From Allium sativum (taxonomy: Eukaryota; Streptophyta; Magnoliopsida; Asparagales; Amaryllidaceae), in the NCBI GenBank assembly GCA_030737875.1, contig CM060910.1:617657303-617721302 (forward strand): a DNA stretch of 64,000 nt, in the 5' to 3' direction. Each line of letters opens with the position of its first letter. The first letter of the stretch is position 1. Made by a program: the position numbers and the translations under genes. Below, one piece after another: positions 32,753 to 43,825 of this stretch. The notes below the pieces were generated by a model. It made no database searches, was not told where the DNA came from, and saw only the letters and a list, made by a program, of their open reading frames with translations.

Positions 32753-35083
32753 AATATTCATCTTTGTTTATTGAATAGAAATCAACAATTTTATTACTTA
32801 AATTAAAATGAACAAAAATATTTATTTTTGTTCATTATAAAGAAATTTACATTTTGGTATAGATAAGGAAGTTGAAACAAAAATTTAACATTTTTGTAAA
32901 AACAAGAGAAATGTGTTTGATGTGAATTCACATTGGAATCCGTGAATGAAGAGAAGATGCAATTTATAGTCAATATACTATAGAGTTGGTGTATGAAATA
33001 AAAATATGTTTTAGTAGACATAATAAACATGAATAAGTGATTTGTATATAATTCACTCCTTTATTTGGTGTAACATTCACATGAATGTAATCGCTTAAGA
33101 ATTTATATTTATATATATAAATAGAAATAGAAATTAAACGAATCGCGCACGGTAGTTCGTGTTTAGGCAACCGTACCTTTAAGCAATTATACCGAACAAT
33201 CCAACCGTCGGATTTCCCCAAAACTGGAGCCTTAGGACCACTTTGAGTAGATCTTTCCAATGAGACGAATTTTGTCAAAATCCAACAGTTAGGTTTAAAG
33301 ATATGCGTAAATCAACTTTCGATAAAAACAGCGCCAAGGCCACCCCTTTTGACCCGAAGCGTTATTTAATTATACTGAGCTATTTCTAAAATAAATAAAA
33401 ATAGTGATAAATCGTTATAAATAAATATTAACGATATTAAATGATTTGAAATGATAATTATTCGATAATTATTGTAAATTCTGAGTTCTACTCATTTCAA
33501 ATAATTATACGACGATTCAAGCTATAGATATTGAAGACGGCGGTCGAAGATCGGCGATCTTCACATCGAAAGGGCGACTACTGATGCCTTTGAGAGGAGT
33601 AGCTACCTTGATAGGGTTAATAGTGGTAGTTTGTCTAGACGTACTTGATGATTGTCCGGATACGCGAGCACCTCACTTTCGTATTGGACATACGTGAGGC
33701 GGAATAAGGTGTCTCTGGTTCCGTTCAGACCCAGAACGGACTTTGAACTTCGTACCATGTAAATTGATTTCTGTTTAATATACAACCATTGGTGGCAAAA
33801 GAATTTATTCTTTCGCTTAACATCCTCAGAGGTTGTATATTGATAGTTGTTGATTGCATGGCATGGATTGTCAACGTGACACGCCAAGATGTAGATGGTC
33901 AAGGTTTTGTTGAAAAGCAGGCCTTGTAATTGATGATCAAATCATAGTCTATTTCGAAACAGCTTTGTGTATAGCGTTACTTCGCGAGCCTCACACCCTG
34001 GTAGAGTCTAAAACGGGGCAAGGGAACGCAGCGAGTGCACACGTTTCTTTCTAGCTAGAAGTGGTGTCAGTGCTTTAAACTGGCTGACATTTTACTTATG
34101 TGGTTGATGGATTTTTGAGGCGCCTCGGATATTTATTGGCCGACCTCGGCCGATTTATAGGTCCAACAGGATCGGGAAGCGTGTGTTCAGGCATAACTAA
34201 TCCACTAAAGTATTTGTGGACCAGCCCTGTAGGATCCAAAGGTTCGCCAGCGTTTGAATCCTGAGGCATTGCTAGAGTGTCTCGAAACGGTCGGGAGTTC
34301 GTTCCTAGCCTTGACTCATGATGGAGACCCAACTTCCAGTACGTCTCATGCGGTTTTGATTGCATAACTAGTATGGCGACATAGTAGATGGTAGCTGTGA
34401 TGTCTAGGATTAATATTATAATTGAAATATTTTCTTGAAACATATACACACTAATAATAATATCGTATTTTGCGTATTTATCATCTTTTGACCATTATAA
34501 GGTAAAACCCTATCCTCCGGTTTGCGTTGCATTGTGTGATGGGACTTGGGTCTTATAATGGTTTCATTTTTCTAAAAAGCATTGCGTTATTTAACGTTTT
34601 ACTTTATTTATTGCACTGATAATCCCATGGAGTAAACCCGTTCCGCGTTAGCGGCGTGGTCCTTGTGATTGACTCGTAGTTTGTTTCACCTTTTGCAAAC
34701 TCGGGTGCCCTCTTTCTACACGGGCAGCCAAGTGACAGGTTAGGCTTGGATATTTGCTGGATGGAAGCTTTCTGATGGAGATGCTGAAGAAACTTTCTTT
34801 TTTTATCTTTCATTTTCTGCTTAAGACTTTGAGACAGTACTGAGTATTGATGTAATTTGAGAGATTGAGACTTTATTTCTTTTTCTTTGAGACATCTATT
34901 TTGCTAAGTGTAATCCTGTGCTGCATACTTTGATGTTCCAGTGATGATGTTTGTGATGACATTCCTTTCCGCTGCAATGATTTATATGTTCTGCTATATA
35001 CTGAGATCTGTTATTGTTCTAGTTATGTTATATTCCATACGATTTTCCTTATTTTCGTTACACGGAAGCTTGGGGTCATCACA
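32753..35083 (+). other. LTR2 segment without genes
   Basis: Collinear with the same part of LTR1. No coding or RNA gene is seen. Confidence 0.6.
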
Positions 35084-35085
35084 TT

Positions 35086-35098
35086 TGGTATCAGAGCC
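35086..35098 (+). other. Primer-binding site of internal B
   Basis: TGGTATCAGAGCC 2 bp after LTR2, identical to copy A; initiator tRNA-Met type. Confidence 0.9.
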
Positions 35099-35349
35099 TA
35101 GGTTAACCTTAGCTTTGGAATATAACATTTTTAGAACAATTCGTCTTGATAGAATCAGTAGTGTTCTAAGACGAGTGGTTCATTAGAGATAGGATTACCA
35201 ATATCCTAGAATGAACTCAACAGAATAGCACATACTTAACAGTCATTACTTCATTATCACCTTAATATATCTCTACTTTTAACCTTCTCTTTGAATTTAT
35301 CATTTCCATTGGTCTGACTCTTTCCTTGATGGTGCAGACTAATTGAAAG

Positions 35350-36309
35350 ATGAGTACAAGAGCTAGGACAAGAGAAAGAGGTCATGGCGGAGTAGCTGGT
35401 AGGGGCGGAGAGAGAAATACACCCCAATTGAGCAAGACCAACCCAATTCTGATGTCGAGGTGCCACCACCATCACCACCCCCAGTTGCTTTTGACCTTGA
35501 CAAAGTGGCTAAGAAAATCAAGAATCTTGGAGGAGTACATTTCACTGTTAGAGAGACGGTGATAGAAGCACAAGAATGGCTTAAGACGATAGAAAAGAAC
35601 TTGGGAGGGTTGGAGCTTGAGGATCATAGGAAGCATTTTATGGCAGTATGGTTCATGCAAGGACAGGCTCAAACTTGGTGGGAAACAACCATGATTGGGA
35701 GAGACGATGCAGAGATGACTTGGGTAAGATTTAAAGAGCTTTTTAATGGAAAGTTTATCCCGCCTCATGAAGTAGAACGTCTGCACGATGAATTTGCAAA
35801 CCTGAAGCAAGGCTCCATGACTATTGCAGAGTACGTGAAGAAATTTGAGGTGCTTTCTAGGTATGCCCCTGAGCTAGTGCAAGACGCCTTACAGAAGAAT
35901 AAGAGGTTCATCCATGGGCTTGCAAGGCGATACCATAACAGAGTGACAACCCATATTGAGTGCCTATTTGCCAAGGTGATGAGATGGCATGTAGATACGA
36001 AGAAATTGATCAGAAGGGTGCTCAGCTAGAAAAGACTAGGAATCAAGCTAATAAGAAAAAGGAGGCAGACAAGAAAACAGGGGAAGGCAGTTCTTCGACC
36101 ACAAAACCTCAGGGAAACAAGAAGAGAGACAAGTCTAAAGTCAAATGCTTCAACTGTCAGAGGATGGGACATTATAACTACGAGTGCCGAGCTCCGAAGA
36201 AATCGAAGAGGAATGAATCTGGCCAAGCCAAAGCAGTGGACAAAATCCCCGTGGTCCAAAAGAGTGCTACAACTGCCACAAGCCTGGAAACCTTATCAAG
36301 AATTGCCCT
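35350..36309 (+). pseudogene. gag of internal B (three frameshifts)
   Basis: The same start as A (STRARTRERGHGG). One C is missing at about 35424, moving the reading to the frame of 35460-36029 (FDLDKVAKKIKNLGG, FMQGQAQTWWE, TIAEYVKKFEVLSRYAPELVQD). A base is lost at about 35979, then another at about 36213. The first zinc knuckle, CFNCQRMGHYNYEC, is intact (from 36146). The second (CYNCHKPG) is out of frame. The stops seen in A are absent here, so A and B decayed separately: A mainly by stops, B mainly by single-base losses. Confidence 0.87.
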
Positions 36310-37629
36310 TTGCTCAAGAAATCTGATGTAGCACACGTCTACGAAGGTACGGCTGCACCGGCTTCTTCTGAAGGAGCAGGTAAGCCTGATGTTTTAGGCG
36401 GTACTCTTAACATTAAGGATATTCCCATTACCGTTTTGTTTGATACTGGTGCATCTAGAAGTTTCATATCAAGTGATACTATTAAAAAGCTTAAATTGAA
36501 ACCTAGAAAACTTAAGGAACTAATTAAAGCCCATAGCCCGATAGGAGGTTCACTTTTTCTTAACCAATACTGTCGAGTGCCAGTTTCTTATTCCTACTTC
36601 CCATTTCCTTTTAATCTTACCATCATGAATTTCTCCGGGTATGATATCATACTTGGAATGGACTGGCTAACGAAATACCAGGCTGAGCTAATACGTGCTG
36701 ATAGGGTAGTCAGAATTAAAATAAAATTCGGGGATATTATTTCTATACCATGCCATGACTCAGCCACAGATAGAAAAGAATTCTGGTCTTCTTTAGAAGT
36801 CACCCCTCCCTCTATTGAAACTATTCCCATCGTCAAAGATTATGCTGATGTATTTGAAGAAGTAGACAGCTTACTTCCCCGCAGAGAGATCGATTTCAGA
36901 ATTGATTTGGTTCCTAATGCAAGGCTCATTGTGCATCCTATTAGGCGAATGTCGCCAAAAGAAAGAGGAAAGCTGAGCAATCAAACTAAGCAGCTTTTGG
37001 CCAAAGGTCTTATCAGACCTAGCTTCTCAGAATGGGGTGCAGCGGTGGTGTTTGTTCCGAAGTCAGACGGCACACTCCGATTGTGTGTAGACTACCGCGA
37101 CCTAAACAAGCAAACGATGAAAAACAAATATCCATTGCCTCGGATTGATGATCTATTAGACCGTCTGCATGGAGCACGGGTGTTCTCTAGAATGGACCTA
37201 GCCACAGGATTCCATCAACTGCACATTGCAGAAGAGAGTATCCCCTTAACTGCATTCAGAGGGCCTGATCTATTGTACGAATGGCTAGTAATGCCTTTCG
37301 GTCTATGCAATGCCACAACATACTTTGTAGATTTGATGAATAGAGTATTTCGTGGGGTTCTAAATAAATTTGTGCTTGTGTTCATTGATGATATCCTTAT
37401 CTTTTCCAAAACCATTACTAAACATGAAAAACATTTGAAAGAAGTCTTGGAGATTTTGCAGAGAAATGTGTTGAAAGCTAAATTTTCCAAATGCATATTA
37501 TGGCAAGAAGAGGTGAAATTCCTCGGCCACGTCGTATCAAAAGAAGGCATCTCAGTAGATCCAGGAAAGATCTCAGCCTCCAAGACTGGAAGCAGCCTAC
37601 CACTCCCACAGAAGTCCGAAGTTTCTTAG
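36310..37629 (+). pseudogene. Protease and reverse transcriptase of internal B
   Basis: This is the longest open frame of the window (439 codons). Protease: [10 protein letters not shown] (DTG from 36442) and [52 protein letters not shown] and FIDD (Asp codons 37387-37392), then [11 protein letters not shown]. The frame breaks at about 37570-37585, where B is one base shorter than A. The ATG at 36310 is only the first Met after a frameshift, not a natural start. It would be part of a Gag-Pol polyprotein. Confidence 0.9.
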
Positions 37630-38352
37630 GACTAGCTGGTTATTATCGAAAGTTCATTAAGGATTTTTCGAAATTATCTTGCCCACTGACGAAATTAACT
37701 GAGAAGCATTCAAAGTTCGTTTGGACACCCGAATGTGAGGCTGCATTCCAAGAGCTGAAACAGAGATTGATCACTGCTCCTGTGTTGACCGACATAGATG
37801 GCAATGAGGATCTGAAAGTCTGGACAGACGCTACCAGAGAAGGTCATTCTCTTTATCTAAATAAAACATGTCTGAGATAACATTTTCTTTTACTGTCAAA
37901 TCTCATTTTAACATGTTACCTTTCTGTCTATTTAAGGTATTGGTGCGGTGCTTATGCAAAAAGATAGAGTGGTCGCATATGCTAGCAGGCAATTGAAACC
38001 GCATGAAAAGAATTATGCCACTCATGATCTTGAGCTAATGGCCATTGTATTCGCTCTAAAGATATGGAGGCATTATCTCTTGGGGGAGAAGTTTGAGCTG
38101 TATACGGACCACAAATCCTTGAAGCATCTATTTACCCAAAGAGATTTAAACCAGAGGCAACAGCGTTGGGTTGAATTCCTTGCACCCTATGACCTGGATA
38201 TCCTATATACTTCGGGGAATGCAAATGTAGTGGCAGATGCTCTCAGCAGAAAGAACATGGCTAGCACTAATCTTATCCTTGCCAATCTCATTATTACTCC
38301 TTCATTGATCGACAAGATCTCCGCCCTTCAAAAAGATGATGAGTTTATCTGA
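37580..38352 (+). pseudogene. RT connection and RNase H of internal B
   Basis: In the shifted frame: [42 protein letters not shown] 94-nt GT-AG insert (37843-37936) follows, then [37 protein letters not shown] and [11 protein letters not shown]. RNase H is thus complete once the insert is spliced out. A TGA at 38350-38352 ends the frame; A has CAA there. Confidence 0.88.
37843..37936 (+). other. Putative spliceosomal intron in RNase H (copy B)
   Basis: Same position and sequence as 8457-8551 in copy A, but 94 nt. GT...AG borders with a pyrimidine-rich 3' part. Joining GAAG to GTATTGG restores E-G-I-G-A-V-L. Confidence 0.75.
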
Positions 38353-39748
38353 AGGATTAGCAAAAGAATTCGAGAAGGCGAACCCACGAGCTTCCGAACT
38401 GATGACAAAGGAGTTTGAGGCTACGAGGCCGGATTTGTGTCCCAAACATTCCTGAACTAAGAAGGGAAGTTATGGACGAATGTCACAAATCAAGCTCAGT
38501 ATTCATCCTGGAGTAAGCAAGATGTACCACGATCTTAAGCGTACCTTTTGGTGGAGAGCAATGCATAGGGACATTTCCTTATATGTTGCCAAGTGCCCCA
38601 CCTGTCAGCTGGTCAAGAGCGATCAGCAAAAGCTAGCAAGTCTATTGCAACCATTAGGAGTTCCTAATTGGAAGTGGGACGAAGTTTCTATGGACTTTAT
38701 TGATGGTTTGCCTCGGACTAGGAGAGGGAATGATAGCATATGGGTGATTGTAGATCGCTTGACGAAAACTGCTCATTTCATCCCTGTCAAATCCAATAGA
38801 ACGGCTCAAAGTTTGGCATAACTTTATTTAAGAGAGATTGTCAGACTGCATGGAGTTCCCAGCAGCATTGTCAGTGACCGCGATCCAATATTTACTAGCA
38901 AGTTCTGGGAAGCTTTCCAAGAAGAGCTAGGAACCAAGATGAATATAATTACAGCTTATCACCCTCAGACAGACGGCCAGACTGAGAGGGTAAACCGCAT
39001 CTTAGAAGATTTCTTGCAAGAATGCATCCTTGACTTTGGCGTTTCATGGGAGGATCATTTGCACTTGGTTGAATTCTCTTATAATAACAGCTATCAAGCA
39101 AGCCTGCAAATGTCGCCATTCGAAGCTTTATATGGCAGGCCATGCAAATCTCCGGCATGTTGGGTGGAGCCAGGCAATAGAATAGTCTTGGGCCCCGATA
39201 TGATTCGGGAAGCATCAGATAAAGTTGATTTAATTAAGAAGCGTTTGCTAGCTGCTCAGAGCCGATAGAAGAGCTATGCAGACACTCGAAGAAGAGATTT
39301 AGAGTTCTTTGTTGGTGATCTTGTGTACTTGAAGGTTTCTCCATAAAGAGGTGTAATTCGTTTTGGAAAGACTGGAAAGTTAGCACCGAGGTTCATTGGT
39401 CCATTCCCTATTCTCGAAAGGATTGGGACTCCAGCTTATCGAGTACAGTTGCCCAACTGGCTGCCAGGGGTGCACGATGTATTTCACGTGTCCCAACTCA
39501 GGAAGCATATTCATGATCCAAATTTACTTGTGGAGGAAGAAGCACAACGAGATTTGGAAATTACTCCGAGCTTAGCCGTAAAGAGAGAGTCAGTAAAAAT
39601 CGTGGGCAAGGAAATTAGAGCTTTGAGGAATAAGAAGATCAACCTAATCAAGGTCCAATGGAGCGGAGACCCTAATGACTGTACTTGGGAGACCGAGGAT
39701 AGCTTCAAGCAAGCCTATCCCAAGTGTAGAGTGAATATCTCCGAATAG
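38353..39748 (+). pseudogene. Integrase with chromodomain of internal B
   Basis: The N-terminal part has two frame problems: a lost T at about 38414, and the one-base shortage before HPG shared with A. From 38480 the frame holds [65 protein letters not shown], so all three catalytic acids are encoded. Then come KLAPRFIGPFPILERIG and a chromodomain-like end (KINLIKVQWSG, CTWETEDSFKQ) finishing at 39748. In-frame stops are at 38819-38821, 39266-39268 and about 39343. The chromodomain lacks part of the classical aromatic cage, as in type II chromodomains. Confidence 0.9.
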
Positions 39749-39838
39749 CTTTACGTTGAGGTACATTTATAATACCTTGCATTTTCCGTTTTGTTTCTAC
39801 TTTACTTTTATTTCCCTTTTAGAGGACGAAAAGTTTTT

Positions 39839-39850
39839 AAGTGGGGGAAA
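39839..39850 (+). other. Polypurine tract of internal B
   Basis: AAGTGGGGGAAA before LTR3, with GAGGACGAAAAG just upstream. Confidence 0.85.
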
Positions 39851-39851
39851 C

Positions 39852-42800
39852 TGTAACAACTAGGAAAATCCGAACCAATTTAAAATTTTTATTTTTTATA
39901 AATTGGTTAGAAAATGTGCCCAAATTAAAAATTCTATTTTTAAATAATATTAAAGCCAGTGAAAATAGTCAATTTTCAAACGACCTCCGTTTTCGACAAA
40001 ACAACTTTTGTTGGAACCGGAATGTCGAATTATTGCAAGGTTTCAATTTTTAGAATTTTTCGAATTAATATGTGAGCGTGGCAAAAGAAATTGTGTTTGG
40101 TCAGTTTCGGTCAAATTTAATCAGTTTAAAAATAGTCATTTTTCAAACAGTCTCAGAATTCGACAAAACTAATTTTGTTGGATTCGTATCATCAAGACAT
40201 AGCCAAAAATATATTTTTTGGATTTTTCGGAGTTCGTATGTGGCTCCAGTGGATTTTTTAATATATCAGAATTTAATAATAAAAGAATTAATTTTAAATT
40301 TGAAAAACGGGGGCTGAGATGACCTCTTGGGCCTGCGGGACATGGTTAGATGGATCAGGAATAGGGGTTATTGGGTAGGGTAGCTTCTTGTTGGACTGAA
40401 ATCTGGATAGTTTAAGAGAAATGGATTTTTTTGTAAAAATACACTAAAACCATTATAAAATAGAAAACTCTAATATTCAATTATAAAAATACGGGTACAC
40501 TGTTCCTCCACCGTTCCCATTCAGCTGAAGCCGCCTCCACTCTCATACCTTCCTCCTCAAAATTCTCCCTCCACACATCGAATTTCCATATACTCTTTGG
40601 AGTTTTCTAAAGAGTTTCTCCTCCTCTTCATTCTCATACCCGAATCAGCCTCCCCCGTGCCCTGATTTTCGAGAACCGAGCACCCAAACGCTCAGCCTTT
40701 CAGCCGCCGCCGACCCCACCAGGTGCAGCCGCACCTCCCACGACTCCGGGCGCAGGTGCCCCTCTCCGAGGCCGACCACCTCCAACCAACGGCACTTCAA
40801 TCCATTCACCCAATCTCCTGAAAACTGAATTCAAAGTTTTGAACCTTTTTGAAAACTCATTGCCGAAATAAATTGGGGAAGAAGGTGATTAAATTCACTA
40901 ATGACATGATTAATTTATTAATTTTAAATTAATTTCAGATCTTGGTTAATCAATAACTCGTCCATAATAACTCGGAATTGCGTGATTTCTGAAGCGTTGG
41001 ACTCGTACGATCCTGGACTCGTACGATCCTGAACTACAATTCTAGACTGAAACGGGGAATTTCCGAGCTGTTGGAATTTTGGACAAAATCACGCACGACT
41101 GTGAGATATCTCTTGTTTTAAATTAATTAATTTATTTATTTTTATTTATAGTTATTCATTTCAGATCTGGTTGTGTGGATGTTGTATAATGATTGTCTGT
41201 TGGATATTATGGATTATTATGTAGATTGTCATGTGTTATTTGAATATTTTAATCGTTCATTTTATTTTATTGGATTGAGTTAGATAATCAATTCAATATT
41301 CATTTATAAAATAAATAATCATAGATTTACATGTGATAGGAAAAATAAATAAATGTAATAATATTATTGAATTAGTTTAGATCATCGATTCAATATCAAG
41401 TTATACAATTTGCTTCTTAATTGAATTGGTCTAGTTAATCAATTCAACACAAAAAAAAAATTGCCTTTTTATTAGAATTTATTTGATTCAACATAGAAAA
41501 GTAAATTATACTTTTTTTATATATTTGTGTTTTCACACAAATATTTACCTAGAAAAAAATGTCCTTTTTATATTTTAGTTTTCGCACAAATATTTACATA
41601 GAAAAGAAATGTCCTTTTTATTTGTGTTTTAACACAAATATTTACATAGAAAATGAATGATATTTTATTTGTGTCTTTAAACACAAATATTATATAGAAT
41701 ATTGAATGACATTTTATTTGTGTCCATAAACACAAATATACACATCGTACATTGAATTACATTTTTTTGTGTCTTTAAACACAAATATTATATAGAACAT
41801 TGAATTACATTTTTTATGTGTCTTTAAACACAAATATTATATAGAACATTGAATTACATTTTTTTTGTGTCTTTAAACACAAATATTATATAGAACATTG
41901 AATGACATTTTATTTGTGTCTTTAAAACACAAATATATACATCGTATATTGAATAACACTTTTATTTGTGTTTCTAAATACAAATATTACATAGAACATT
42001 GAACGACATTTTTATTTGTGCTTTTAAACGCAAATATTCAATGGAGAATTAAAAGACACTTTTACTTGTGTTCTTAAACATAAATTTTACATGGAAAAAT
42101 CAACAGTTCTTTTTATTTGTGTTCTCAAACACAAATAAAACAATTAAAAATAAAAATACATCTTTATGTGTGTTCTCTAACACAAGTATAACATGACTTT
42201 AGAGTGGCACATTTTTACTTACATTTTTCCAATGAAATTATGACATGAAAAATGAAATTACATTTTGTTGCATTCCTTAACGCAAACGAAATGTAGAAAA
42301 ATAAAATTACATTTTGTTGCACTCCTTAATGCAAACGAAATGTAGAAAAATAAAATTACATTTTGTATTTGCATTCAAAAAAATGCAAACGCTGCATAAA
42401 AATAAATTTACATTTTGTGTTTGTATTCTAAAATGCAAACGCTACATAAAAATAAATTTTATATTTTGTGTTTGCATTTTAAAATGCAAACGCTACATGG
42501 CAAAGAAAATAATGATAATTTTATTTTATGTTTACATTCTATAATAATTTTATTTTGTATTTTGTGTATAGCATTACTTCGCGAGCCTCACACCCCGGTA
42601 GAGTCTAAAATGGAGCAAGGGAACGCAGCGAGTGCACACGTTTCTTTCTAGCTAGAAGTTGTCTCAGTGCTTTAAATTGGCTAACATTTTAATTATGTGG
42701 TTGACGGATTTTTAAAGCGCCTCGGATTTTTATTGGCCGACCTCGGCTGATTTAAAGGTCTAATAGGATCGGGAAGCGTGTGTTCAGGCATAACTAATCC

Positions 42801-43727
42801 ACTAAAGTATTTGTGGACCGGCCCTGCAGGATCCAAGGGTTCGCCAGCGTCCGAATCCTGAGGCATTGCTAGAGTGTCTCGAATCGGTCAGGAGTTCGTT
42901 CCTAGCCTTCACTCATGATGGAAACCCAACTTCCAATACGTCCCATGCGGTTTTGATTGCATAACTAGTATGGTGACATAGTAGATGGTAGCTATGCCGT
43001 CTAGGATTAATATTATAATTGAAATATTTTCTTAAAACATGTACACACTAATAATAATATCGTATTTTGCGTATTTATCATCTTTTGACCATTATAAGGT
43101 AAAACCCTATCCTCCGGTTTGCGTTGCATTGTGTGATGGGACGTGGGTCTTATAATGGTTTCATTTTTCTAAAAGCATTGGATTATTTAACGTTTTACTT
43201 TATTTATTGCACTGATAATCCCATGGAGTAAACCCGTTCCGCGTTAGCGGCGTGGTCCTTGTGATTGTCAAACCCGTTAGTTATTTAAGATATCTCATAC
43301 CAGTCCCATGACTGACTCGTAGTTTGTTTCACCTTTTGCAAACTCGGGTGCCCTCTTTCTACACGGGCAGCCAAGTGACAGGTTAGGCTTGGATATTTGC
43401 TGGATGGAAGCTTTCTGATGGAGAAGCTGAAGAAACATTCTGTTTTTTATCTTTCATTTTCTGCTTAAGACTTTGAGACAGTACTTAGTATTGATGTAAT
43501 TTGAGATATTGAGACTTTATTTCTTTTTCTTTGAGACATCTATTTTGCTAATTGTAATCCTGTGCTGCATACTATGATGTTCCAGTAATGATGATTGTGA
43601 TGACATTCCTTTCCGCTGCAATGATGTATATGTTCTGCTATATACTGAGATCTGTTATTGTTCTAGTTATGTTATATTCCATACGAATTTCCTTATTTTC
43701 GTTACACGGAAGTTTGGGGTCGTCACA
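39852..43727 (+). repeat. LTR3 (3876 bp, with an internal deletion of about 1.9 kb)
   Basis: Begins TGTAACAACTAGG, ends GGGGTCGTCACA. Relative to LTR1 it lacks roughly 2668-4528: the second half of the hairpin array and the segment after it. The junction is near 42541-42570. It keeps the TATA boxes (40454-40491), the first half of the array and the stem-loop (43301-43314). A 16-bp duplication GGACTCGTACGATCCT is at about 40999-41030. Confidence 0.92.
41524..42545 (+). repeat. Hairpin array of LTR3 (truncated)
   Basis: About 20 units of the same type; the array is cut by the LTR3 deletion within a TTTACATT unit. Confidence 0.88.
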
Positions 43728-43825
43728 AGTTCTCTAGCCATCATGAGTTATTCACTGAATATTAACCCGAAGTAGATCCCTGTAAAGTAAAAAAAGAAGT
43801 ATGCTTGGCGTGGAGAGGTCGGCGG
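43728..43825. other. Short non-repeat flank between LTR3 and element X
   Basis: A 98-bp stretch with no match elsewhere in the window. It is perhaps the original target DNA or a remnant of another repeat. The first five bases AGTTC should be the target duplication of the A/B array. Confidence 0.4.

Larger units (their letters stand above)
29395..35083 (+). repeat. LTR2, shared middle LTR (5689 bp)
   Basis: Begins TGTAACAACTCGG, ends GGTCATCACA. It follows the purine tract of A and precedes the primer-binding site of B, so it serves as 3' LTR of one and 5' LTR of the other. TATA boxes are at 29999-30007 and 30027-30036. A deletion of about 43 bp near 34670 removes the CAGTC stem-loop and its upstream neighbour, compared with LTR1 and LTR3. 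Confidence 0.93.
1..43727 (+). mobile_element. Tandem Ty3/gypsy chromovirus array LTR-INT-LTR-INT-LTR (family A/B)
   Basis: Three related LTRs (1-5693, 29395-35083, 39852-43727) separate two internal regions in the same orientation, so the middle LTR is shared. Each internal region starts with a TGGTATCAGAGCC primer-binding site and runs gag, protease, RT, RNase H, integrase with a GPF motif and a chromodomain-like C-terminus, which fits the Tekay/Del branch of plant chromoviruses. The window opens about 50 bp inside LTR1, judged by comparison with LTR2. Internal A is interrupted by elements E and C and by a plastid fragment; internal B is uninterrupted. The arrangement is the expected product of unequal recombination between LTRs. 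The 5' target duplication lies outside the window, so the outer boundaries cannot be checked as a pair; the right flank is AGTTC. Confidence 0.85.
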
